From NCBI RefSeq assembly GCF_036826855.1, contig NZ_CP104578.1:6692501-6756500 (forward strand): 64,000 bases of DNA, in the 5' to 3' direction. The first letter of the stretch is position 1. Each line of letters starts with the position of its first letter. Of the stretch, positions 45,445-54,832 are shown piece by piece. Origin of the DNA: Streptomyces sp. SJL17-4 (GTDB lineage: Bacteria > Actinomycetota > Actinomycetes > Streptomycetales > Streptomycetaceae). Both the position numbers and the translations under genes were made by a program. A model generated the notes under the pieces. That model was not told the DNA's origin, did no database searches, and saw only the letters and a list, made by a program, of their open reading frames with translations.

Positions 45445-46893
45445 ATGAACGACCAGCACGACCACGGGGCACTTGGCGACGCCGAGTACGCGGAGTTCAT
45501 GGAGCTCGCCTCCGAAGAAGGCTTCGACGTCGAAGAGATCGAGGGCGCGATCGAGGAGGCGGGCCACGGCCCGCTCCCCGTCCTCGCCGTCGTCGGCCGT
45601 CCGAACGTCGGCAAGTCGACCCTGGTGAACCGCATCATCGGCCGCCGTGAGGCCGTCGTCGAGGACAAGCCGGGCGTCACCCGCGACCGCGTCACCTACG
45701 AGGCCGAATGGGCCGGGCGCCGCTTCAAGGTCGTCGACACCGGCGGCTGGGAGCAGGACGTCCTCGGCATCGACGCCTCCGTCGCCGCCCAGGCCGAATT
45801 CGCCATCGAGGCCGCCGACGCCTGTCTCTTCGTCGTCGACGCCACCGTCGGCGCCACCGACACCGACGAGGCCGTCGTCAAGCTGCTGCGCCGCGCCGGG
45901 AAGCCGGTCGTCCTCGCTGCCAACAAGGTCGACGGACAGTCCGGCGAGGCTGACGCGGCCATGCTGTGGTCCCTGGGCCTCGGCGAGCCGTTCCCCGTCT
46001 CCTCGCTGCACGGCCGCGGCACCGGCGACCTCCTCGACGAGGTCCTGAAGAAGCTGCCCGAGGCCCCCGAGCAGCGCTTCGGCAACGCCGTCGGCGGCCC
46101 GCGCCGTATCGCCCTCATCGGCCGCCCGAACGTCGGCAAGTCCTCGCTGCTCAACAAGGTGGCGAACGAGGACCGCGTCGTCGTCAACGAGCTGGCCGGC
46201 ACCACCCGCGACCCGGTCGACGAGCTGATCGAGCTCGGCGGCGTGACGTGGAAGTTCGTCGACACCGCCGGTATCCGCAAGAAGGTCCACCTCCAGGAGG
46301 GCGCGGACTACTACGCCTCCCTGCGGACGGCCGCCGCCGTCGAGAAGGCCGAGGTGGCCGTCATCCTCATCGACACCACCGACAACATCTCCGTCCAGGA
46401 CCAGCGCATCATCACGATGGCGGTCGAGTCGGGCCGCGCCATCGTCATCGCCTACAACAAGTGGGACGAGCTCGACGAGGAGCGCCGCTACTACCTCGAG
46501 CGCGAGATCGAGACCGAGATGCAGCAGGTCGCCTGGGCGCCCCGCGTCAACGTCTCCGCCAAGACCGGCCGCCACATGGAGAAGCTGGTCCCGGCCATCG
46601 AGACCGCCCTCGCCGGCTGGGAGACCCGCGTCCCCACCGGTCGGCTCAACGCCTTCCTCGGTGAGATCGTCGCGGCCCACCCGCACCCGATCCGCGGCGG
46701 CAAGCAGCCCCGCATCCTCTTCGGCACGCAGGCGGGCACCAAGCCGCCCCGCTTCGTGCTCTTCGCCTCCGGCTTCCTGGAGGCCGGCTACCGCCGCTTC
46801 ATCGAGCGCCGCCTCCGCGAGGAGTTCGGCTTCGAGGGCACCCCGATCCACATCTCGGTCCGGGTGCGCGAGAAGCGCGGCCGCAAGAAGTAG
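45445..46893 (+). CDS. der: ribosome biogenesis GTPase Der (EngA)
   Basis: 482 aa. After a ~45-residue acidic extension typical of actinobacteria come two tandem GTPase domains, each with GRPNVGKS (near residues 50 and 228), DTGGW/DTAGI switch II and NKVD/NKWD base-recognition motifs. A C-terminal KH-like domain ([20 protein letters not shown]) follows. It acts in 50S subunit maturation. ATG with AAGGAA upstream. Confidence 0.97.
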   Translation: MNDQHDHGALGDAEYAEFMELASEEGFDVEEIEGAIEEAGHGPLPVLAVVGRPNVGKSTLVNRIIGRREAVVEDKPGVTRDRVTYEAEWAGRRFKVVDTGGWEQDVLGIDASVAAQAEFAIEAADACLFVVDATVGATDTDEAVVKLLRRAGKPVVLAANKVDGQSGEADAAMLWSLGLGEPFPVSSLHGRGTGDLLDEVLKKLPEAPEQRFGNAVGGPRRIALIGRPNVGKSSLLNKVANEDRVVVNELAGTTRDPVDELIELGGVTWKFVDTAGIRKKVHLQEGADYYASLRTAAAVEKAEVAVILIDTTDNISVQDQRIITMAVESGRAIVIAYNKWDELDEERRYYLEREIETEMQQVAWAPRVNVSAKTGRHMEKLVPAIETALAGWETRVPTGRLNAFLGEIVAAHPHPIRGGKQPRILFGTQAGTKPPRFVLFASGFLEAGYRRFIERRLREEFGFEGTPIHISVRVREKRGRKK

Positions 46894-46923
46894 TCCCCCC
46901 GTGCCGGGCACGGACTGAGGACA

Positions 46924-46963
46924 CGGCGGAGGGCCGGGGCGATCGCGCCCCGGCCCTCCGCCG
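46924..46963. terminator. terminator after der
   Basis: Perfect 18-bp stem (46924-46941 with 46946-46963) and ATCG loop, placed between der and the convergent pair ending at 46986. Confidence 0.92.
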
Positions 46964-46985
46964 TTCCCCCGGTGTGCCGTGTGAC

Positions 46986-47486
46986 CTAGATGCCCCTGCG
47001 GGGCCCGGGTGGCAGCGCCGCCTGCGTGTGCGTGGGGGTCGGCGGGTACGGCGTCGACCAGGCCGTCGGATACGCCGACGTGTACCGGTGGCCCTGCCCG
47101 TGTCCGTACACGCCCGTGCTCACCGCCGTACCGAACGCCCGGAACGTCAGCTCCTCCTCGCCGCTGCGGTCACCCGGCAGCGTGCGGAACGACCTGCGGT
47201 ACTCCGAGTACAGGGCGTCGTAGATCGGCGTGGGCGAGGCCCCCGCCGTGACGTCCTGCGCCGGGCGCATCGAAGGGATCTGACTCGGATACGGCTGGAG
47301 GAAGGGGTCGTATGCGTGCACGTAGGTGCCAACGACCCCGCCGCCCGTCGGATGCGGGCGGCTCTCCGAAAGGGGCGCGTGCCGGGGGCGCGGCACGGTC
47401 GGAGTCCCGGCGCCTGCGGAGCCCGTAGGCCCTGCCGGTACGCCGGATACCCGCGCCCACCCTATGCCCGGCCGGCCGTCCTCCAT
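46986..47486 (-). CDS. uncharacterised Pro/Tyr-rich protein
   Basis: 166 aa. The first ~50 residues are Pro/Gly-rich. The centre TYVHAYDPFLQPYPSQIPSM and IYDALYSEYRRSFRTLPGDR looks folded. The C-terminus is Tyr/Thr/Pro-rich and disordered. No domain recognised. ATG overlaps the stop of the upstream gene on the same strand (ATGA), so the two are translated together. Confidence 0.75.
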   Translation of the reverse strand: MEDGRPGIGWARVSGVPAGPTGSAGAGTPTVPRPRHAPLSESRPHPTGGGVVGTYVHAYDPFLQPYPSQIPSMRPAQDVTAGASPTPIYDALYSEYRRSFRTLPGDRSGEEELTFRAFGTAVSTGVYGHGQGHRYTSAYPTAWSTPYPPTPTHTQAALPPGPRRGI

Positions 47487-48268
47487 CAGGTACCGGCCAG
47501 CGGCATCGCGGCGGCGACCAGCCGCCCGTTCGCTGCGGCCTTCTCCAATGCGTCGCGCAGCAGGTCCTCTCGCGGCTGCTGGCCGATCGAGCCGACCGGG
47601 GCGGCGAAGACCAGCACCGTGTGCGACTTGTTGGCCGCCGCACGCCAGCCCTCGGTGACCTGGAGCGGCTGGTGGGCCTGCCACCAGGCGGCCTGCCCGG
47701 CGCCGCCGGGGCCCGGCTGGAGGACGGAGTGCAGCTGGCCCATGGCCACCAGGACCGACCAGCCCGGCAGCGCCGCCGGCTTCTCGTCGAGGTTCATGAC
47801 CTGGTGGAAGCCCTGGTCGGCCAGGAGCGGCAGGAACTCGTCGGTGAGACCGTCCGAACCCGGACGGGCCACCGGCGCGGTCGGCTCCACGACGAGGGCC
47901 GGGTGCAGCTCGCCGTCGATCAGGACGAGACCGCTGGTGACGCCGAGCACGGCCTGCTCGGGGTGGGCGGCGGACAGCGCGTCGGCGGTGTCCGAGGCCG
48001 TGATGGAGGCGACGGCGCCCTGCAGCTGCTCCTCGGCGACCCGGACGACCTGCGACGGAATGCAGCTGGCGTGGGCGAACGCGAGGACCGCGGTCTCGTC
48101 GCCGACGAACAGCACCGTGCTGGTGCGCTCCTGCTCGGAGTCCCCCGGCGTGCGGCAGGAGGTGCAGTCGTAGCTGCCCGGGGCGTTGTCGCCGGCGAGC
48201 AGCCGGTCCGCTTCTTCGTCGCCGATCTCGGCGCGTACGTCCTCGCTGACGTCGAGCATGCGCGGCAC
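47486..48268 (-). CDS. uncharacterised conserved actinomycete protein
   Basis: 260 aa, soluble. A possible metal-binding pair is seen in YDCTSCRTPGD near residue 34, and another Cys in FAHASCIPSQV. The rest is alpha/beta: GVTSGLVLIDGELHPALVVE and AALPGWSVLVAMGQLHSVLQ. I recognise no family. It is the first gene of a two-gene operon with the Pro/Tyr-rich protein and is divergent from the Rpf-like gene. Confidence 0.78.
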   Translation of the reverse strand: MPRMLDVSEDVRAEIGDEEADRLLAGDNAPGSYDCTSCRTPGDSEQERTSTVLFVGDETAVLAFAHASCIPSQVVRVAEEQLQGAVASITASDTADALSAAHPEQAVLGVTSGLVLIDGELHPALVVEPTAPVARPGSDGLTDEFLPLLADQGFHQVMNLDEKPAALPGWSVLVAMGQLHSVLQPGPGGAGQAAWWQAHQPLQVTEGWRAAANKSHTVLVFAAPVGSIGQQPREDLLRDALEKAAANGRLVAAAMPLAGT

Positions 48269-48505
48269 GGGGGGCTCCCTGGACTCGGTACGGGGGGACG
48301 CCGGGCGGTTCCCGGTCGTCTCATGCCGAGTTCAACGGGTCAGGCTCGGCCGGGGTCACGCGTGGAAGGGAGGCAACTTGCCGGCGGCTCGTGCGGAGAC
48401 GGGCGGGAGGGCGGCGGGAAGGGGGTGCGAAGGAGGGTGACTCCGACCGGGTGGGGTGTGAACAGTGTTCCGCGCGGCACGGGCCGGGGGCGGCGGGGCG
48501 CTGCC

Positions 48506-49120
<615 letters not shown>

Positions 49121-49135
49121 GGGGCCGCGGGGCCG

Positions 49136-49780
49136 TCACCCGAGCTCGGCCGGCTCCCCGCTGAACGCGAGGGAACCGCGCCGCAGCTCGTGCACGAGGG
49201 TCCCGGGCGGCAGCCCGTCCGGGACCCGCTGCTCCGCCAGGACCACGGCGGCGCCGCCCTCCACGGCGAGCGCGACCAGCCCTTGGTACGTACGGGCCGC
49301 GAGCGGCGGGGCCAGGCCGAGCGACGGCTCGTCGACCAGCACCACGCGCGCGTGGAGGGTCAGGAGGGCGCGGGAGAGGGCCAGCATGCGGCGCTCGCCG
49401 CCGGAGAGGGTTCCGGCGGTGCGGTCCAGGAGGGGGAGGAGTTCGGGGTACGGGGGGCCGGCCCCGGGGCTCGTGAGCGCGAGGTTCTCGGCGACGGTGA
49501 GGCCCGCGTACACCGCCTGCAGGTCCGGGACGAAGCACAGCCCGCGGCGTGCCCGTTCGTGCGCCGGGAGGCGGGTCACGTCGGCGCCCCGCCACAGGAC
49601 CCGGCCGGCGGAGAGGCGTACCGTGCCGGCGAGTGCGCGCAGGGCCGTCGTACGTCCGGAGCCGTTACGGCCCAGGAGGACGGTGACCGTGCCGGCCGGG
49701 ACGGGCAGGTCCAGGCCGTGCAGGGCCTCCAGGGGTCCGTAGCGGACCCGGGCGGTGCGCAGGGCGATCTCGACGCTCAT
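49136..49780 (-). CDS. livF: branched-chain amino acid ABC transporter ATPase (LivF-like)
   Basis: 214 aa, slightly short. Walker A reads LLGRNGSGRTTALRAL, with Arg (codon CGT) replacing the catalytic Lys. Signature LSGGERRMLALSRALL and Walker B VVLVDEPSLGLAP are normal. LivF pairs with LivG to power import of branched-chain amino acids or amides. Here the LivG partner is fused to the permeases in the gene 24 bp upstream. The substitution suggests weak ATP hydrolysis at this site. An operon with 49805-52384 and 52384-52821. Confidence 0.88.
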   Translation of the reverse strand: MSVEIALRTARVRYGPLEALHGLDLPVPAGTVTVLLGRNGSGRTTALRALAGTVRLSAGRVLWRGADVTRLPAHERARRGLCFVPDLQAVYAGLTVAENLALTSPGAGPPYPELLPLLDRTAGTLSGGERRMLALSRALLTLHARVVLVDEPSLGLAPPLAARTYQGLVALAVEGGAAVVLAEQRVPDGLPPGTLVHELRRGSLAFSGEPAELG

Positions 49781-49804
49781 GATCCGGGCCTCATCTCTCG
49801 GCGC

Positions 49805-52384
49805 TCATGACACGATCCGGCCGCCTTCCATGGTGTGCACCCTGTGGGCGATGCCCGCGACGAGATCCGGGTCGTGTTCGACCACCAGGACGGTCAGGCC
49901 GTCCGCGGCCAGCGCGGTGAGGACCCGGGCGAGCGCCGCCGTCTCGGCGGCGTCGAGACCGGCGGCGGGCTCGTCGAGGAGCAGGGTGTGCGGCTGCCCC
50001 GCGAGCGCGCGCGCCAGCTCGACCCGGCGCAGGGTCCCGGTGGGCAGGTCCGCGGCCGGGGCGTGCCGTACGGGTCCGGCGAGGCCCAGCAGACGGAGGC
50101 TCCGCTCGACCGCGGCGGGGTCCTTCCGGACGTGGCCCTGCTCCTCGCCGAGGCGGACGTTCTCCTCGACGGTGAGGGACGGGAAGACGGCCAGGCGCTG
50201 GAAGGTCCGGGCGATGCCCAGGCGGGTGCGGGCGTGGGCCGAGCGGTGGGTGATGTCGGCGCCGTCGAGGGTGATGCGGCCCTCGCGGGGGCGGAGGGTG
50301 CCGGCGAGGCAGTCGAAGAGGGTGCTTTTGCCGGCGCCGTTGGGGCCGACGAGGGCGGTGATGCGGGAGGGGGCGAGGTCGAGGGTGACGCGGTCGAGGG
50401 CGGTGACCCCGCCGGGGTGGGTGAGGGTGAGGTGGTGGGCGCGGAGTCTCGCGGGGGCGACGCGGGGGGCGGCGGCGGGTGCGTCGGCGGGTGTGGGGCG
50501 GTGGGGGCGCGCCCGGACTTCGGCCGGACGGGGGCTCCCACCGCCACCACGCCCGCGGCTGATCGGGAGAAGCGCCGGTTCTCCCGTGCGGGGCCCGGCG
50601 CCGTCGGCGGCTTTCGGCGCGTCGGTCTTCCGCGGGAGGAAGGTCGTCAGCGGGCGTACCCGCCCCGTGAAGGCCGCCAGGAGGCCCAGCGCCACCGCCG
50701 CCGTACCCGCGTACGAGCCCGCGTCCAGGGTCGTCAGGACGGCAGCCGCCGCCAGGGGGGTCAGGAGGCTGTCCGCGCCCAGGACCAGGACCGCGGCGAA
50801 CCACAGCAGGCCGCGGACCGGGTCGTAGGCCTCCGGGTCGAAGGCGCGCAGGCCCATGCCGAGCAGGCCGCCGCCCAGGGCCGCCAGGGCCGCGCCCAGG
50901 ACGAACGCGAGGAGCTTCAGACCGGGGACCGCGACGCCCGCCGCCTCCGCGCCCGGTTCATGGTCCCGCAGCGCCGCGAGCGCCCGGCCCGTGCGGCCCC
51001 GGCGGAGTGCCGCCACCAGGACCAGGCAGCCCGCGAGAACGACCAGTTCCAGGGCGTAGAAGGCGCGGTCGTCGGCGAAGCCCGCAGGGCGCCCGAGGGA
51101 CAGGCCGGCCGTCGCGTACGGCTGGGTGAGGACGAAGCGGCTCACCGCCACGCCCGTCGCCAGCGTCACGAGCGCCAGCGCCAGGCCGTGCCGGCGGATC
51201 GCGGGCCAGCCCGTGAGGAGGCCCACCGCCCCGACCAGCGGCACCGCCAGGCAGAGGGCCAGGAGGCCCGGGACCCCGCGTGCCGTGAGCAGCGCCGTGA
51301 ACAGGGCGCCCAGGCCGGCGTAGGCCGCCTGCCCGAGCGCGATCTGGCCGCCCCGTCCCGCCACCACGACCAGGGACAGCAGGATCACCGCCAGCGCCGG
51401 GACCTGGATCGCCGTGTGCAGGTCCGAGCCGGCGAAGCCGAGCGGAAGCAGGAACAGCACGCCCACGACGAGCCACACGGCCCCCGGCACCCGCCCCGAG
51501 CGCACCGGCGGCGGCAGCGCGTCCCGGCCCTTGCCGCCGATCCCCGGCAGGACGAGCGCGGCGACCAGGAGCGCCACCACGAACAGGTTCGCCCCGACGG
51601 CCTGGACCAGCGGCCCCGCCCACCCCTGCGGGTGCAGCCGGGTGAGCTGGGCCTGGGCGATGCCGAGGGCGAGCGCGGCCACCACCGCCACCGGCAGGGA
51701 CCGCATCCGGGCGATGACGGCGACCGCGAGCACCTCCAGGACGAGCAGCGGCATCCCGTACGGGTCGAGCCGGACGTACGGGGCGAGGAGCACCCCGGTG
51801 AGCCCGGCGGTGAACGAGCCGAAGGCCCAGCCGGCCGCCGCGACCCGGTCCGCGTCGATCCCGGAGAGCACCGCGAGCGGCCGGTTGTCGATCACGGCCC
51901 GCAGCTCCCGGCCGAACCGGGTCCACCGGGTCACCGCCCCCACCAGGCAGACGAGCGCCACCACCGTCCCGAGCTGCGTCCAGGGATCGTCGCCGAGGAG
52001 CACGGGCACGTCGTCGCGGGCCCCCTGGCCCCACAGCAGCACCGCCGCGCCCACGAGCAGGACGAAGACGCCGATGGAGGCCACCAGGGACTGCGCCGGG
52101 TTCGCCTCCCGCCGGGCGAGCGGCCGGAACACCGCGAGGTCCAGGACGAGCCCGATGCCGGGGGCGACGACGAGGAGGGTGACGAGGGCGCCGGCCGGCA
52201 GCGGCCAGCCCCAGACGACCACCAGCTGGCGGAGCACGTACGCGCAGATCATGGCCACCGCGCCGTGCGCCAGGTTCAGTACGCCGGTCGCCCGGTAGGT
52301 GACGATCAGCCCGATCCCGGTGAGCGCGGCGGCGCTGCCGACCGCGAGGCCGGCGAGCGTCAACTCGTACGTCAGGGAGTCCAT
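49805..52384 (-). CDS. LivH-LivM-LivG fusion: two permeases and an ATPase in one polypeptide
   Basis: 859 aa. Residues 1 to ~300 are LivH-like (GIGLIVTYRATGVLNLAHGA), ~300-570 LivM-like (GRGGQIALGQAAYAGLGALF), ~570-640 a Pro/Arg-rich linker, and ~640-859 an ABC ATPase with Walker A GPNGAGKST, the C-loop LPTGTLRRVELARAL and Walker B LLLDEPAAGLD. No frame break is visible. I use ATG 52384 because it overlaps the upstream stop (TGATG); GTG 52396 is in frame. Three separate Liv genes in most bacteria are thus one product. The normal ABC signature SGG is PTG here. Confidence 0.9.
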   Translation of the reverse strand: MDSLTYELTLAGLAVGSAAALTGIGLIVTYRATGVLNLAHGAVAMICAYVLRQLVVVWGWPLPAGALVTLLVVAPGIGLVLDLAVFRPLARREANPAQSLVASIGVFVLLVGAAVLLWGQGARDDVPVLLGDDPWTQLGTVVALVCLVGAVTRWTRFGRELRAVIDNRPLAVLSGIDADRVAAAGWAFGSFTAGLTGVLLAPYVRLDPYGMPLLVLEVLAVAVIARMRSLPVAVVAALALGIAQAQLTRLHPQGWAGPLVQAVGANLFVVALLVAALVLPGIGGKGRDALPPPVRSGRVPGAVWLVVGVLFLLPLGFAGSDLHTAIQVPALAVILLSLVVVAGRGGQIALGQAAYAGLGALFTALLTARGVPGLLALCLAVPLVGAVGLLTGWPAIRRHGLALALVTLATGVAVSRFVLTQPYATAGLSLGRPAGFADDRAFYALELVVLAGCLVLVAALRRGRTGRALAALRDHEPGAEAAGVAVPGLKLLAFVLGAALAALGGGLLGMGLRAFDPEAYDPVRGLLWFAAVLVLGADSLLTPLAAAAVLTTLDAGSYAGTAAVALGLLAAFTGRVRPLTTFLPRKTDAPKAADGAGPRTGEPALLPISRGRGGGGSPRPAEVRARPHRPTPADAPAAAPRVAPARLRAHHLTLTHPGGVTALDRVTLDLAPSRITALVGPNGAGKSTLFDCLAGTLRPREGRITLDGADITHRSAHARTRLGIARTFQRLAVFPSLTVEENVRLGEEQGHVRKDPAAVERSLRLLGLAGPVRHAPAADLPTGTLRRVELARALAGQPHTLLLDEPAAGLDAAETAALARVLTALAADGLTVLVVEHDPDLVAGIAHRVHTMEGGRIVS

Positions 52385-52821
52385 CAGGGCGGCCACGGCT
52401 CACATACCGGGCAGGGGGCCAGGGCCGCTGCTCCGACCTCCGTCGCCTCGGGCTTGCCCGCGATCAGCGGGCAGTCCGGCCGGTGCGCGAGCGTCCCGCC
52501 CGGGACGCGGAGCGGCGGGCCGTCGGAGGAGGGCGGGGGATTCTCCTCCGCCACGGGGCCGTGTTCCGGCAGGGGGCCGTCCTCCGGTGTGCCCCCGCCG
52601 CGCGGTTCCGGAGGGCGTACGGGACGTGCGTACGCCGCCACCACGAGCATCGCGCCCGCCACGATCAGGGCCGCTCCCGGCACCGTGCACGAGGCCAGAT
52701 AGGGCAGCTGCCGTTCCACGAACCGCTCGCCGGAGATCCCGTACCAGCCGAGCACGCACAGCACCGCGCCCCCGGCGGCCGCCACGAGACCGCTCCACAG
52801 CAGGATCCGGGATGTCGGCAC
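52384..52821 (-). CDS. small membrane protein, first gene of the liv operon
   Basis: 145 aa. Two hydrophobic segments near residues 7-27 and 48-67, then a Pro/Gly/Glu-rich cytoplasmic-type tail ending with two Cys-bearing pieces (HRPDCPLIAG, APCPVCEPWPP) that could bind a metal. I know no family. Its stop overlaps the permease-fusion start, so it is cotranslated with the transporter. Confidence 0.75.
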   Translation of the reverse strand: MPTSRILLWSGLVAAAGGAVLCVLGWYGISGERFVERQLPYLASCTVPGAALIVAGAMLVVAAYARPVRPPEPRGGGTPEDGPLPEHGPVAEENPPPSSDGPPLRVPGGTLAHRPDCPLIAGKPEATEVGAAALAPCPVCEPWPP

Positions 52822-52926
52822 GGCGACCTCCCTCGCTTCTTCCTCACGATCTGCCCTGATCTTGCACTATGCCCCGATACGTCCCACCCTGGAAGCATCG
52901 GGCCGGCCGGCCCGGAGGGACACCCG

Positions 52927-53472
52927 GTGGTGAGCCAGATGGTTTTCGCACGACTCGGCCGACGCCCCCGGCTGGCCGCCCTCGCGGCCGCCGCCGTCCT
53001 GGTGCTCACTCCCGTCGCGGCGGGCTGCTCCGACGACGGTGCCGGTGGCGGAGAGGGCCGCTACGACGACACCGGGACCTCCACCGCGACCACCGCGCCC
53101 ACCGGGGCCGACGAACCCGACGACCCCGCCGCCGCCCAGGCGGAGATCACCAGGAACTGGACGGCGTTCTTCGACCCCGGGACCCCGGCCGCCGAGCGGG
53201 TGAAGCTCCTGGAGAACGGGGAGCAGATGCAGCAGGTCCTCGCCGCCTTCGGCGGGGACAAGAACGCGGCCATGACCTCGGCGAAGGTCACCGGCGTCGA
53301 GTTCACCTCCGCCACCGAGGCCAACGTGACGTACGACCTGCTGGTCGGCGGAGCCCCCGCGCTGCCCGACTCGCAGGGCACGTCCGTCCTCCAGAACGAC
53401 ACCTGGAAGGTCACCGTGAAGACGCTGTGCGGCCTGGTCCAGCTGAGCGGTGTCACCGTTCAGGGCTGCTGA
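52927..53472 (+). CDS. lipoprotein resembling the MTB12/CFP-2 antigen domain
   Basis: 181 aa. Signal peptide with lipobox VAAGC near residue 35, an acidic Thr-rich linker, then a cystatin-like alpha/beta domain: AEITRNWTAFFDPGTPAAER, LLENGEQMQQVLAAF, KVTGVEFTSATEANVTYDLL, WKVTVKTLCGLVQL. This order resembles mycobacterial low-molecular-weight antigen MTB12. GTG 52927 sits 7 nt after GGAGGG. It overlaps the next start by 23 bp, so it is coupled to a transporter binding protein. Confidence 0.78.
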   Translation: MVSQMVFARLGRRPRLAALAAAAVLVLTPVAAGCSDDGAGGGEGRYDDTGTSTATTAPTGADEPDDPAAAQAEITRNWTAFFDPGTPAAERVKLLENGEQMQQVLAAFGGDKNAAMTSAKVTGVEFTSATEANVTYDLLVGGAPALPDSQGTSVLQNDTWKVTVKTLCGLVQLSGVTVQGC

Positions 53473-54742
53473 GGCGGGAGCGGCGCTGCTCCTGGCCCTG
53501 CTGCTTCTGCTCCTCACGGCCTGCGGCAGCCGGCTCCCGGAGCGCGCCTTCGAGACGCGGCCCACCGCCAACCCCTCCGGCGGTGAGCCGCTCCGCGTAG
53601 GGATCATCACCAGCGTCACCAGTCCCGTCGGCGGGCAGGCCTTCACGGGCACGCGTGACGGAGCCCGCGCCTGGTTCGACGCCCTCAACGCGCGCGGTGG
53701 CCTGGACGGGCGCCGGATCGAGGTCGAGACCTGCGACGACGGCGGCAGCGGTGTCGGCAACAACGCGTGCGTGCACCGGCTGATCGACGAGCGCGGAGTC
53801 TTCGCCCTGGTCGCCACCACCGCTCTGGACTACGCGGGCGCGCCCCTCGTCTCCCGCGCCGGGGTGCCCGACATCGGCGGCCAGCCCCTCACCCCCGCGT
53901 ACGACACCTATCCGCATCTGTACGGGATCTACGGCAGCTCCGCCCCGCGCACCGGGAAGGAGCCCGGCTGGGGCGGGGTCCTGTACGGCGGGACCGAGGT
54001 CTACCGCTGGTTCGAGGAGGAGAAGGGGGCTCGGACCGCCGCCGTCGTCTCCTACAACCAGACCGCGTCCGCCGCGTACGCCCGGCTGGTCACCCGGGGG
54101 CTGCGCGCCGAGGGCTACCGGGTCGTCGAGGAACAGGTGGACTTCGCCCTGCCCAACTTCCGCGCCGTCGCCGCCGATCTGCGGGCCCAGCACGTCGACG
54201 TCGTCTTCGACGCCATGGACACCCACGGCAACGTCCGCCTGTGCGAGGCGATGGAGACTCTCGGTGTACGGGTCGACGCCAAGGTCACCAACGTGCAGAA
54301 CTGGTCCTCGTCCGTCGCCCGCGACTACGCCCGCGCGCCCGGCTGCCGGGACGCCCTGTGGGCGACCGGCGCCAGCCGCAACCACCAGGACACCGGGCAT
54401 CCGGCGGTCCGCGAGTTCCGGGCGGCGATGGGGGACCGGCCGCTGTCGCAGTGGCAGCTGGAGGGGTGGGCGGCGGCGATGTGGTTCACCGACGCGGCCC
54501 GCTCCTGCCTCGCCGGCGGCGCACTCACCCGTGCGTGCGTCGAGACGTATCTCAACCGTCCGGAGGGGTACACCGCGCGGGGGCTGTTGCTCCCCGTCCG
54601 CTACGAGCACCTCGCGCGACCGCCGACGACCCGGAACACCTGTCTGTCCGTGGCCCGTTGGCAGGACGGCCGGGGCTGGGTGAGCCAGGGGGAGATGACG
54701 GAGAACTGCGCGACCGTGCCCCAGCTCGGCTACCGCCCGTGA
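53450..54742 (+). CDS. ABC transporter substrate-binding lipoprotein (LivK-like)
   Basis: 430 aa. Signal peptide with lipobox LLTACGS near residue 26. The type I periplasmic-binding fold begins LRVGIITSVTSPVGGQAFTG and continues with GGLDGRRIEVETCDDGGSG, SYNQTASAAYARLVTRGLRA and HVDVVFDAMDTHGN. This family binds branched-chain amino acids, amides or urea. GTG 53450 lies within the preceding gene. It is divergent from the fused permease operon and is probably its binding protein. Confidence 0.88.
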   Translation: MSPFRAAEAGAALLLALLLLLLTACGSRLPERAFETRPTANPSGGEPLRVGIITSVTSPVGGQAFTGTRDGARAWFDALNARGGLDGRRIEVETCDDGGSGVGNNACVHRLIDERGVFALVATTALDYAGAPLVSRAGVPDIGGQPLTPAYDTYPHLYGIYGSSAPRTGKEPGWGGVLYGGTEVYRWFEEEKGARTAAVVSYNQTASAAYARLVTRGLRAEGYRVVEEQVDFALPNFRAVAADLRAQHVDVVFDAMDTHGNVRLCEAMETLGVRVDAKVTNVQNWSSSVARDYARAPGCRDALWATGASRNHQDTGHPAVREFRAAMGDRPLSQWQLEGWAAAMWFTDAARSCLAGGALTRACVETYLNRPEGYTARGLLLPVRYEHLARPPTTRNTCLSVARWQDGRGWVSQGEMTENCATVPQLGYRP

Positions 54743-54765
54743 CCCTCCCCGGCTACGGCCCGTGA
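54728..54765. repeat. 15-bp direct repeat across the LivK-like stop codon
   Basis: GGCTACCGCCCGTGA (54728-54742, ending in the stop codon) recurs as GGCTACGGCCCGTGA at 54751-54765 with one mismatch and a 23-bp period. Confidence 0.88.
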
Positions 54766-54832
54766 ACGGCGCCCCTCCACCGGCAGTACAGTCGGGCGAC
54801 CGATCAACTGACCGGGGGGAACCGGCAGCGCG

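Noticed and set aside
49835..52702. A 955-codon open frame opposite the fused Liv gene
   Set aside because: Arg/Gln/Gly-rich shadow without motifs; the - strand encodes membrane helices and ABC motifs.
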